Below are positions 33,040 to 40,780 of a stretch of DNA of 64,000 bases, piece by piece. The DNA is from Rhizobium sp. BT04. Lineage in GTDB: Bacteria; Pseudomonadota; Alphaproteobacteria; Rhizobiales; Rhizobiaceae. Position numbers and translations under genes: made by a program. The notes beneath the pieces were generated by a model. The model made no database searches. It was not told where the DNA came from and worked only from the letters and a program-made list of their open reading frames with translations. Every line of letters begins with the position of its first letter. Within the stretch, counting starts at the first letter, position 1. The stretch is from the NCBI RefSeq assembly GCF_030053135.1, contig NZ_CP125652.1:62001-126000 (forward strand), read 5' to 3'.

Positions 33040-33241
33040 GGCTGATCCGAGACGGGCAACCTCCTCCGCTATGAGCGGCAGGATGGACGATCGCCAAGCC
33101 TTGGCGGCGATCGTGCTCTGGAATTCCGGACATTTCGACACGGCCGACATCGGCGAGCTGCTGAAGGTTGGCGAAGACGCGGTCTGCCGGACGCTGCATG
33201 CGGCGCGCACGATCGTCGCGGGGGCGGCTGATGGCCGCTGA
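33029..33241 (+). CDS. Small HTH-like phage protein
   Basis: 70 residues from ATG 33029 with GGAGG upstream (a later ATG at 33071 is possible). FDTADIGELLKVGEDAVCRT and LHAARTIV look like a helix-turn-helix. It lies directly before the C5 methyltransferase and could regulate it; no family is identified. Confidence 0.5.
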   Translation: MLDRADPRRATSSAMSGRMDDRQALAAIVLWNSGHFDTADIGELLKVGEDAVCRTLHAARTIVAGAADGR

Positions 33242-33259
33242 AAATCACGTGAGGGCAGC

Positions 33260-35146
33260 ATGACGGTCATGCCGACACTATTCGAGGGGATGTCGGTCGA
33301 CGACATCCATGACTTTGCCGCAAGGAAGGGCTGGGGCGAGCCGATCATCATCGACAGCTTTGCCGGCGGCGGCGGAGCGTCGACCGGAATCGAGCAGGCG
33401 CTCGGCCGCTCGCCCGATTACGCGATCAATCACGACGCCGACGCGCTGGCGCTGCATGCCGCGAACCATCCCGAGACGATTCATCTCTCAGAAAACGTCT
33501 ACAAGATCGACCCGCTCGACCATCTCAGAGGCAAGCATATCGGGCTCGCCTGGTTTTCGCCCGACTGCAAGCACTTCAGCAAGGCCAAGGGCGGCAAGCC
33601 GGTTGCGCGCAACATCCGCGATCTTTGCTGGATCATCCCGGGATGGATCGAGCGTATCCAGAACAGCGGCGGCAAGATCGATGTCGTCATCATGGAGAAC
33701 GTCGAGGAATTCAAGGATTACGGCCCGCTGATCACGACGGCAAAGGGCGAGATGCCCGATCCGGATCGCAAGGGCGAGACGTTCCAGAAATGGTGCCGGA
33801 AGCTGCGCGGCCTGGGCGCCAGGATCGAGATGCGGGAGCTGCGCGGCCGCGACTATGGTGCGCCGACGATCCGCAAGCGGCTGTTCATCATCATGCGTTT
33901 CGATGGCGGGAAGATCGTCTGGCCTGAGCCGACGCATGGGGCGCCGGATGATCGCGATGTGATCGCGGGCCGCAAGCAGCCTTGGCCGATCGTCGCCGGC
34001 TGCATCGACTGGAGCATTCCGTGCCCGTCGATCTTCGATACGGCGGAAGAGATCTGGGAGAAGTTCGGAGTGCGGGCGCAGCGTCCGCTAGCGGACAATT
34101 CGCATGCGCGGATCGCACGCGGGATGGATCGATTCGTGATCCGTGCCAAGAGACCGTTCCTGGTGAACCTGACACATGGCGGCCGCATCGAGGATCTTGC
34201 CGAGCCTGCCAGGGCGATCACGGCGGCGCATCGCGGCGAAAAGGCGCTCATTGCGCCCTCCATCCAGCGTTTCAATTCCGGCGCCACCGGCAGCGATATG
34301 CGCGACCAAATGCCGACGATCACGGCGAACGGCTACGTCAAGAGACCAGGTGGCGCTGCGCCGCTGGGCCTGCTGGCGCCGGTTTTGACCTATGCCCAGC
34401 AAGGCGGCGCGAATCGGTCGATCAATGGGCAGGCTCATACGATCACAGCGAGCGACAAGGACCAGAACTCGGTCTTTTGCGCCTTCATGGCCCAGAATAA
34501 TTATCTGGAGCCGGGACACGACGTCAGGGAGGCGTGCTCCACCATCGTGGCGAAGGGGTCGACGCAAAGCCCGGTCGCCGCCTTCATCGCGCGGCAGTTC
34601 GGTACCGGTGCGTGCCACAGCATGGAGCGGGCCGCCGGCACGATCACCACTGAAGGGCAGGGCAAAAGCCAGCTGGTGATGCCTTACCTGCAATCCTACT
34701 ACGCGACCGGAGAGGGCTCGCGCGAGGACGAGCCGATGCGTACGGCGACCGTCAAGCCACGGCACGGGCATGTCGAGGCTGTCCTCGATGTGCCGCCCTT
34801 CACGGAAGCGCAGGCGGCCCGGGCCCGGCAGGTGGCAGATTTCATGCGGGCGCATGGTTTCTGGGACGAACGAGAGTTCGTCACCATCGAGGTTGATGGC
34901 CACACCTTCGTCATCGTCGATATCGGCATGCGCATGCTCGTGCCTCGCGAGCTGTTCAACGCGCAGGGTTTCCCGGCCGACTACAAGATCGACGGCTATC
35001 ACGATGCCGCCGGCAAGTGGGTGCCGTTCTCCAAATCAGTGCAGGTCAGCTGTGTCGGCAACAGTGTTTGTCCGCCGGTGGCAAGGGCGCTGGTCGCGGC
35101 CAACTGCAATCATCTCGCGGTGGTCGAACGGAGGGCGGCGGCATGA
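33260..35146 (+). CDS. C5-cytosine DNA methyltransferase with repeat-rich target region
   Basis: 628 residues. SAM motif I DSFAGGGGASTGIEQ (33-47). The motif IV loop is FSPDCKHFSKAKGG with catalytic Cys103 (SPDC for PPC). Motif VI is MENVEEF (E146), motif VIII region RGRDYGAPTIRKRLFI, and C-terminal motifs LVPRELFNAQGFP and CVGNSVCPPVARAL. The stretch 300-505 between them holds six copies of a unit of about 34 residues, each with an I/TIT(A/T) core at residues 320, 354, 395, 429, 462 and 496. It probably modifies phage DNA against host restriction. No partner endonuclease is nearby. Confidence 0.93.
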   Translation: MTVMPTLFEGMSVDDIHDFAARKGWGEPIIIDSFAGGGGASTGIEQALGRSPDYAINHDADALALHAANHPETIHLSENVYKIDPLDHLRGKHIGLAWFSPDCKHFSKAKGGKPVARNIRDLCWIIPGWIERIQNSGGKIDVVIMENVEEFKDYGPLITTAKGEMPDPDRKGETFQKWCRKLRGLGARIEMRELRGRDYGAPTIRKRLFIIMRFDGGKIVWPEPTHGAPDDRDVIAGRKQPWPIVAGCIDWSIPCPSIFDTAEEIWEKFGVRAQRPLADNSHARIARGMDRFVIRAKRPFLVNLTHGGRIEDLAEPARAITAAHRGEKALIAPSIQRFNSGATGSDMRDQMPTITANGYVKRPGGAAPLGLLAPVLTYAQQGGANRSINGQAHTITASDKDQNSVFCAFMAQNNYLEPGHDVREACSTIVAKGSTQSPVAAFIARQFGTGACHSMERAAGTITTEGQGKSQLVMPYLQSYYATGEGSREDEPMRTATVKPRHGHVEAVLDVPPFTEAQAARARQVADFMRAHGFWDEREFVTIEVDGHTFVIVDIGMRMLVPRELFNAQGFPADYKIDGYHDAAGKWVPFSKSVQVSCVGNSVCPPVARALVAANCNHLAVVERRAAA

Positions 35147-35173
35147 TGACCGTTTCGGGCCGCTGAGCGCGTC

Positions 35174-36394
35174 ATGAGCAATCCGGCAATTTCAGAGTTC
35201 ATTGAGCGCGCTCAGAGCGTCACCGTGGCCGAAGCGGTCGAGCGGCTGGGCCTGCAGATCAAGCGCGGCGACAAGGGCCAGCCTTGCCCGCATTGCGGCG
35301 GCAAGGATCGGTTTTCGGTGAACCTGGTCAAGGGGGCTTGGAACTGCCGTGGCTGCAGCATCGGCGGGCGCACCGGTGTCGGCCTGGTCGGTTTCGTGCT
35401 CGGTCTCGACCTGCATACGCGCGCCGAGCTGCTGGAGGCCTGCGCGACGGCGCTTGGCGAAACGCTGCCCGACGAGGCCGAGCGCGAGACCGATGCGCAG
35501 CGCGCCGCCCGTCAGGAGCGCATGGCGAAGGCGAGGGCCGAGCGTGAAGCAAATGAGGCGGACCGTCAGCGCGAGCAGGATCGGTACAGGCAAAAGGAAA
35601 TCGATAAGGCGCGAGGCATCTATCTCAATGCGACCGTCGCGCCAGATCCGGAAGACGGGCGTCTGCGGGCATATCTGAGCGCCCGCACCGGCTTCGCCAT
35701 GGTCGACCGCGTGTTCGAATGCCTGCGCTTCAACCCGCGCCTCAGCTATTGGCACGGCCTCGATGAGATGGGCCGGCCGGTGTCGATCTATTCCGGCTAC
35801 GCGCAAATAGCGCCCTTCGTCGACCTCGAGGGAAAGATCATCGGCAGTCATCTGACATGGATCGACATGGAGCGTGGGCCGAAGTTCAGGCCTGATCTCG
35901 GCAAGGACGAGAAGGGCGAGCCATTGCCGACGAAGAAGATGCGCGGCGCAAAGAGCGGCGGCCTGATACCGCTCTGCGGCGACATGGAAGCCTCGCGTTG
36001 GGTCGGCGGCGAAGGCATCGAGACGGTGCTCGCAGTCGCCGGTTACGAAGGCTTCGATCCGGGCACATTCTATTTCGCGGCCGGCGATCTCGGCAATCTG
36101 GCAGGTCCCGCCGATCGCGGCGCCGGCAAGAGCGAAAGCCATGTGACGCGGGGCGGCCAGAAGGTGCGCGTCTATCCTCATCCGAAGCCTGACCAGGAGC
36201 CGATGGATGCAATCCAGGTGCCCGCTCATGTGAAGGGCATCGTGCTGCTCGCCGACGGCGACAGCGAATTCTATTTCACCGCGGCCGCGATGGCGCGGGC
36301 GAAAGCCCGTCTCGCTGCTCCCGGCCGGTCGGTCAATATCTGGTGGCCGCCCGAAGGGGCGGATTTCGCCAGCCTGCTATGCAAGAGGGTCTAA
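35174..36394 (+). CDS. Phage DNA primase (zinc finger + Toprim)
   Basis: 406 residues. The CHC2-like zinc finger has C38, C41, C58 and C61 (CPHCGGKDRF...WNCRGC). A charged coiled coil (about 105-155, many Arg/Glu/Gln) follows. The Toprim domain shows the conserved Glu in VGGEGIETVL (about 277) and the DxD in VLLADGDSEF (about 358). It makes primers for phage replication with the adjacent helicase, from which it is separated by 4 bases. Confidence 0.93.
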   Translation: MSNPAISEFIERAQSVTVAEAVERLGLQIKRGDKGQPCPHCGGKDRFSVNLVKGAWNCRGCSIGGRTGVGLVGFVLGLDLHTRAELLEACATALGETLPDEAERETDAQRAARQERMAKARAEREANEADRQREQDRYRQKEIDKARGIYLNATVAPDPEDGRLRAYLSARTGFAMVDRVFECLRFNPRLSYWHGLDEMGRPVSIYSGYAQIAPFVDLEGKIIGSHLTWIDMERGPKFRPDLGKDEKGEPLPTKKMRGAKSGGLIPLCGDMEASRWVGGEGIETVLAVAGYEGFDPGTFYFAAGDLGNLAGPADRGAGKSESHVTRGGQKVRVYPHPKPDQEPMDAIQVPAHVKGIVLLADGDSEFYFTAAAMARAKARLAAPGRSVNIWWPPEGADFASLLCKRV

Positions 36395-36398
36395 GGGC

Positions 36399-38228
36399 GT
36401 GCTCGACATCGTATCGACTGAAATGCCGGATGGTCTCAAGGAGATCATTCAGGCTGCCATGGTGCAGCGTGGCGAAATCGACCCCGAAACCCCACCCGTC
36501 GCAGATGATCATGCCGAAACTCTCGACCATGGGTCGCCGCCGCCTGATGACGCTGACAAGCTGAAGCAGACGCTCGAATACTGCGCCGGTCTCGACCATT
36601 CCGACACGGATAACGGCAAGCGGCTGCTGAAGCATTTCGGCGATGATCTGCTCGTTGTGTCCCAGGAAAAGGCGAAGGCGGCGCTTTATGCCGTCTGGAC
36701 AGGCACTCATTGGGATATCGCCAATGGTGGGCCGAAATCGCTGGCGATCGTCCAGCAACTCGGCGACCGCATCATGCTTGAGCGGCATTACATCAAGCCG
36801 ACGCAGAAGGAGCAGGAGCAGATCGATGCAGGCAAGGCGGCAGCCGAAGCTGAAGAGGCGGGCGAGGACCTCGACGTCACCAAGCGGCGGCTGATCGCCA
36901 ATCGCGAAAAGGCTCTCGATGCGTTTTCCAAACGCGTGAAGCGACGGCTCGACCATGCGGTGTCGTCGAAGAACGTCGCGCGCATGAATGCTGCGCTCGC
37001 CTGCGCCGCGCCGCATATCATCCGATCGCCCGATGATCTCAACGCCGATCGCATGCGCTTTGCCGTGCATAATGCGACGATCAGCTTCCAATCCCGCATG
37101 GAACGGCAGAAGAACCCGAAATTCATCAGCACGGCCGAGACGCCGAACGTGCCTGAGACGGTAGACGTCTGCATCGAGGCCGATGTGAAGGTTCATCGCG
37201 GCCATCGGCGCGAGGATCTGATCACGCATGTCGTTCCGGTCGATTATCAGCCGAAGGCAAAGTGCCCGCGCTGGATGAGATTCCTCGAGACGATGCTGCC
37301 CGATGCTGATGTGCGCCGGCTGGTGCAGGTGTCGTCAGGTCTCGGCCTGGTCGGACTGACCGTGCAGAAGCTGTTCTTTCACTATGGCGATGGCGCGAAC
37401 GGCAAATCGGTCTACATGGAGACGCTCTGCAGGCTGCTAGGCGAAGTGGCGGTCACGCTGCCGGCGACCAGCTTGATCGGCGAGAGCGGATCCTCCGGCG
37501 GCGCCTCTCCCGACCTTGCCCGATTGCTCGGCCGCCGCCTGCTGCGCGTCAAGGAGCTGCCTGAAGGCGAGGACTTGAAGGAGAACCTGGTAAAGGAACT
37601 GACGGGCGGCGAAACGATCACGGCGCGCGATCTCTTCCAGGGATATATGGATTTCGACCCGATCTTCGTCGTCCAGATGAGCGGGAACGGCTATCCCCGC
37701 ATCACCGGCAATGACGACGGCATCTGGCGACGCATGGCCGTCGTGCATTGGCCAGTGAAGGTGCCGGAAGCCGAGCGGCGGCCATTCGATGAGATGATCG
37801 CGTATTTCAGGCCGGAATATTCCGGCATCCTCAACTGGTTGATTGACGGCGTGCGCATCTATCTGCGTGAGGGCCTTGTGATCCCTGAGGCGGTCAAGGC
37901 TGCCACGCAGGATTATCGCGACGACATGGATCGCACGTCTGCCTTTGTGGCCCGCTGTGTGGTCAAGGACGAGGATGCGCCGCCGCTGCAGTCGAAGTTC
38001 CTCTACGCCGCCTATTGCCGATTTACCGAGGACGAGGGCGGCAAGCCGATGAACGTCACGGCCTTCGGGAGAGCCATGTCGAAGAAATTCAAGAAGGAGA
38101 CGTCGGGCAACGTCTTCTATCTCGGCATCCGCCTGCGAGATGTGCCGCAGCCTCGCCATGACGATCCTATGCCTCAGCCGCCGCCAGGCCGGTTCGACGA
38201 CGATGCACCCTTGCCAGAGGTCTTTTGA
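36399..38228 (+). CDS. P4/D5-type replicative helicase (SF3)
   Basis: 609 residues starting at GTG 36399. The C-terminal half carries the SF3 ATPase: Walker A HYGDGANGKSVYMETL (about 329-343), Walker B-like RLLRVKELPEGED, sensor region IFVVQMSGNGYPRITG and IWRRMAVVHWP, then a winged-helix end typical of phage/plasmid primase P4 proteins. The N-terminal 200 residues are helical and acidic. It should unwind the origin; the repeat cluster lies directly after its stop. Confidence 0.93.
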   Translation: MLDIVSTEMPDGLKEIIQAAMVQRGEIDPETPPVADDHAETLDHGSPPPDDADKLKQTLEYCAGLDHSDTDNGKRLLKHFGDDLLVVSQEKAKAALYAVWTGTHWDIANGGPKSLAIVQQLGDRIMLERHYIKPTQKEQEQIDAGKAAAEAEEAGEDLDVTKRRLIANREKALDAFSKRVKRRLDHAVSSKNVARMNAALACAAPHIIRSPDDLNADRMRFAVHNATISFQSRMERQKNPKFISTAETPNVPETVDVCIEADVKVHRGHRREDLITHVVPVDYQPKAKCPRWMRFLETMLPDADVRRLVQVSSGLGLVGLTVQKLFFHYGDGANGKSVYMETLCRLLGEVAVTLPATSLIGESGSSGGASPDLARLLGRRLLRVKELPEGEDLKENLVKELTGGETITARDLFQGYMDFDPIFVVQMSGNGYPRITGNDDGIWRRMAVVHWPVKVPEAERRPFDEMIAYFRPEYSGILNWLIDGVRIYLREGLVIPEAVKAATQDYRDDMDRTSAFVARCVVKDEDAPPLQSKFLYAAYCRFTEDEGGKPMNVTAFGRAMSKKFKKETSGNVFYLGIRLRDVPQPRHDDPMPQPPPGRFDDDAPLPEVF

Positions 38229-38273
38229 TGATCCCCGCAACCCCACCCGTGCCATCGCTGACCCTCCAAAACC

Positions 38274-38511
38274 GGATAGTTCGGATAGTTTCTCGGAGGT
38301 TTCTGGAGAGTTCCCGGAGGGGTGTGGGGAGTAAAATCAATGGCTTGGATAGTCCGGATAGTTTTTGTGCGCCTATACGCGTGAAAAAAGCGGGGGAAGG
38401 GGGATGAAAAAAATGCCTCTTTAATGCGAGATAACTGTCCGAACTATCTAACCATCTGAATACAAACAATAAAACTATCCAATCAACTATCCAAAACTAT
38501 CCAAACTATCC
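38274..38511. repeat. Iteron-like GGATAGT/ACTATCC cluster, putative phage origin
   Basis: Four GGATAGT copies (38274, 38283, 38347, 38356) occur in two pairs with a 9-base period. Four ACTATCC copies (38474, 38486, 38496, 38505) face them, plus degenerate copies ACTGTCC (38434) and ACTATCT (38443). The two groups are reverse complements, flanking an A-rich core (about 38383-38430). The 298-base gap lies directly after primase and helicase and has no supported gene. Confidence 0.8.
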
Positions 38512-38526
38512 AAGGGTTTGAAAGTG

Positions 38527-39333
38527 ATGAAAAAGGTAACCATTGAACAGCTGTTGAACTGGGCTTTCACGCAAGAGCTGTGCAAGGTTGGTGCGCCAAT
38601 GGCTGATACCGGGCGGGGCTTCAGCGTCGCCTGGAACATGGTGAGCGAGGTTGCGGCGCTGGGAACGCTGATCGACCGCAATCCAAATGTATACGGCGTC
38701 ATCCCTGATTTCGTGTCGGCCTCATCAGATCCGCACCCGGACGCGGTCAAGGTTGGCGACGCGGTGCGGGCCATGGATGCATTCGGCAACTTCGATTACA
38801 GCGGCGACGGCGTCTGGAACCCCTTTCCTGAGTGGGAGGACAGTCTCGGCCTGATCGCCGCAGAAGTCGCCAGCGTCGACGAGGCTTTGCGGTTGAAAGG
38901 CCAGCGGCTGAATGGCCGACACGTGGTCAACCTGGTCGTGAGACACGCCATCCTCGGCCGCGGGCCGGATTGGACGGCCGAAGAGCCGAAGGTCAGGATG
39001 GTGATGAAGTCCGGAAAGCCGGCATGGTTCGTCACAAAGAAGGGGCGGGACGCGCTGCAGCGGGTCTATCGCTATGAGGCGGACGGTTTCGACAAGAAGA
39101 AGCAGCGGCCGATGAAGGGCGCCTATCGCAAACATGAGCTTTCCACCTCAATTCGCGGCGCCATCCTGTCCCGTCTGGACTGGCAGCTCTGGCAGGATGC
39201 GCTCCATCACCTGCATTCCGACCTTTCCGGCCGCTTGAGCGGTGGTGATTTGCTTCCCTTCATTCCAGATCGTCAGCCATGGGCGCGTGTCGCATATCAC
39301 CTCAAAGCTTCGCAAGACATTGAAAACGCCTGA
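38527..39333 (+). CDS. Phage protein, unknown
   Basis: 268 residues from ATG 38527 (GTG at 38524 also possible). The N-terminal TIEQLLNWAFTQELCKVG is helical; the middle holds LVVRHAILGRGPDWTAEEP and the end has RQPWARVAYHLKASQDIENA. No family is known to me. It follows the iteron cluster and precedes a leader-like region, so it closes the replication block. It may bind the origin, by position only. Confidence 0.6.
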   Translation: MKKVTIEQLLNWAFTQELCKVGAPMADTGRGFSVAWNMVSEVAALGTLIDRNPNVYGVIPDFVSASSDPHPDAVKVGDAVRAMDAFGNFDYSGDGVWNPFPEWEDSLGLIAAEVASVDEALRLKGQRLNGRHVVNLVVRHAILGRGPDWTAEEPKVRMVMKSGKPAWFVTKKGRDALQRVYRYEADGFDKKKQRPMKGAYRKHELSTSIRGAILSRLDWQLWQDALHHLHSDLSGRLSGGDLLPFIPDRQPWARVAYHLKASQDIENA

Positions 39334-39372
39334 GAATAAATTCTGAAACCGCCCTTGCGGCGCGGCAGACGG

Positions 39373-39401
39373 TTGACATACATTGAAAGCGTGGAATTAG
39401 G
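39373..39401 (+). promoter_or_regulatory. Putative promoter before the tail-Z-like gene
   Basis: TTGACA (39373-39378), 17-base spacer, ATTAGG (39396-39401). The -35 is perfect, the -10 weak. A strong hairpin follows within 6 bases. Confidence 0.45.
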
Positions 39402-39406
39402 TTAGA

Positions 39407-39436
39407 AAACCCGCTCGGCGAACGCCCGGCGGGTTT
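39407..39436 (+). terminator. Strong hairpin in the leader of the tail-Z-like gene
   Basis: AAACCCGC/GCGGGTTT plus an inner GGCG/CGCC stem, separated by one G-T pair and a mismatch. No long T-run (TTTCGCATTT). It may end the upstream transcript or act as an attenuator for the gene that starts 21 bases later. Confidence 0.55.
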
Positions 39437-39456
39437 CGCATTTGTGGGGCAGCAAT

Positions 39457-39993
39457 GTGACCGCCGAGCTTCGTTTCGATGCCAGCGAGATAGAGCAGCT
39501 TTCACGAGCGATCGGCAATCTGCCGGGCCAGATCAAAGCGAAGGCGATGGCGAGCGCCATGCGGCGCATGCGCGACATGGCGCGGACACGGATCGTCAAG
39601 CGCAGCGCAGAACGAACTGACCTTCCTGTTCGGAAGGTCGCAGTGCTGACAAAGGCATTCTTCAATGCCGGCGGCAACACGATCGACGTCATCGAGAAGT
39701 CCGGATGGATTTCCTTATACGATCTCGGTGCGACGCAGAATGCCAGTGGCGTTCGCGTCAGGGCTCGCGGCTCGTATCGATCGGCCTTCATTGCCGAGAT
39801 GGAAAGCGGTCATCGCGGCGTGATGAAGCGCGTCGGCAAGAAGCGGTTGCCCATCCGGGAACTGTTCGGTCCGAACCCCGCGCACGATGTGACCAACAAC
39901 CCGGAAGAGTTCCTGAAGGTGTTGGCTGAACTGATCGAGCAGAACCTCGCGCCGCGCGTCCTTCACGAGATCGACCGCCTCCTGCCTCGGTAG
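39457..39993 (+). CDS. Minor tail protein Z-like (GPZ)
   Basis: 178 residues from GTG 39457. The Pfam GPZ pattern is seen: SEIEQLSRAIGNLPGQIKAK, MRRMRDMARTRIVKRSAERT, FFNAGG and, near the end, KKRLPIRELFGPNPAH. In lambda, Z acts at the tail-head joint. Here it stands apart, before terminase and between a leader hairpin and a terminator-like T8 run. It is not in the tail cluster. Confidence 0.75.
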   Translation: MTAELRFDASEIEQLSRAIGNLPGQIKAKAMASAMRRMRDMARTRIVKRSAERTDLPVRKVAVLTKAFFNAGGNTIDVIEKSGWISLYDLGATQNASGVRVRARGSYRSAFIAEMESGHRGVMKRVGKKRLPIRELFGPNPAHDVTNNPEEFLKVLAELIEQNLAPRVLHEIDRLLPR

Positions 39994-40074
39994 GCGAGGG
40001 GTCGGCCGCCGCCTCGACCGGGGGCACCCCCCCCCGGGTCAAGGGACCGTATGAACGATCCGACCGCCTGCGGG

Positions 40075-40108
40075 CCGGGGCGACCCCGGAAATCTGTCCG
40101 TTTTTTTT
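40075..40108 (+). terminator. Terminator-like element before terminase
   Basis: The stem CCGGGG-CGA-CCCCGG (40075-40089), and a small CGGA/TCCG stem right before a T8 run at 40101-40108. It probably ends the Z-like transcript. Confidence 0.45.
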
Positions 40109-40121
40109 GGAAAAACATTGG

Positions 40122-40167
40122 GTTGACGGGGTTGACGAGGTTGACGCCCCGAAGTTGACGGTTGACG
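40122..40167 (+). repeat. GTTGACG repeat array, putative packaging (pac/cos) or terminase-binding site
   Basis: Five direct copies of GTTGACG start at 40122, 40131, 40140, 40154 and 40161, the first three with a 9-base period. The array ends 17 bases before the terminase small-subunit gene, where pac/cos binding sites commonly lie. No gene covers it. Confidence 0.7.
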
Positions 40168-40183
40168 TGAGGCGCAGACGGCC

Positions 40184-40780
40184 ATGACTGAAGAAAAGCT
40201 GGTCATGTCTTCGGTCGCGCAGATTGCTGATCGTGACAAGGTTTCGAAGCAGGCCGTTTCGAAGGCTGTCAAGAAGCTGCTTGACGAGCGACCCGACACG
40301 CCAGTTGTGCGTGGCAACCAGGGCCAGGTTCTGCAGGTTTCGCTGGCGCACTATGACGAGTATCGCCAGCGTTTTGTGAACCCGGCGAAGGCAACCGCTC
40401 CGATCCGCTCGATCTCGACCGGCGCCAGCGGCCCTTTGGACCCGAGCGACAGCTTTGACGAAGCCCGTCGTCAGAACGAATGGCTGAAGCTCGGGCGAGA
40501 GCGCATCAAGCATCAGGAGGACCTGAAGCAACTGGTGCGCAAGGACAAGGTCGAGGAGGCGAACCGGATCATCGCTCGCGAGATCCAGAACATCGTTAAG
40601 CGCCTTCCGAACAACGCGGATCAGCTGGCTCTGGCGGTGTCAAAGGAAGGCGTTCACGGGGTGCGTGTCTTGCTGCGCACGATTGCTTTCGATCTCGGGA
40701 ACGCGATCGCCGATCGGCTGGTCGGCCTCGCCAACGAAGCGCCCGAGACAGACGAGCTGATCGAGGACGAAGAAGCGTGA
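40184..40780 (+). CDS. Terminase small subunit-like (DNA-binding)
   Basis: 198 residues. An N-terminal winged/HTH motif (VAQIADRDKVSKQAVSKAVK) suits recognition of the packaging site. A long charged helix follows (ARRQNEWLKLGRERIKHQED) and a helical C-terminus that would contact the large subunit. Family assignment is mainly positional: it immediately precedes the GpA-type large subunit with a 4-base overlap, and the repeat array lies upstream. Confidence 0.72.
   Translation: MTEEKLVMSSVAQIADRDKVSKQAVSKAVKKLLDERPDTPVVRGNQGQVLQVSLAHYDEYRQRFVNPAKATAPIRSISTGASGPLDPSDSFDEARRQNEWLKLGRERIKHQEDLKQLVRKDKVEEANRIIAREIQNIVKRLPNNADQLALAVSKEGVHGVRVLLRTIAFDLGNAIADRLVGLANEAPETDELIEDEEA

Noticed and set aside
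33260..35146. Restriction-modification system
   Set aside because: No endonuclease gene flanks the methyltransferase; it looks like an orphan phage enzyme.
38225..38407. Small frame in the iteron region
   Set aside because: Its Ser/Arg-rich peptide reflects the repeated GGATAGT units; no ribosome site.
38274..38511. CRISPR array
   Set aside because: Units are only 7-9 bases in two opposed orientations without spacers of constant length; no cas genes are present.
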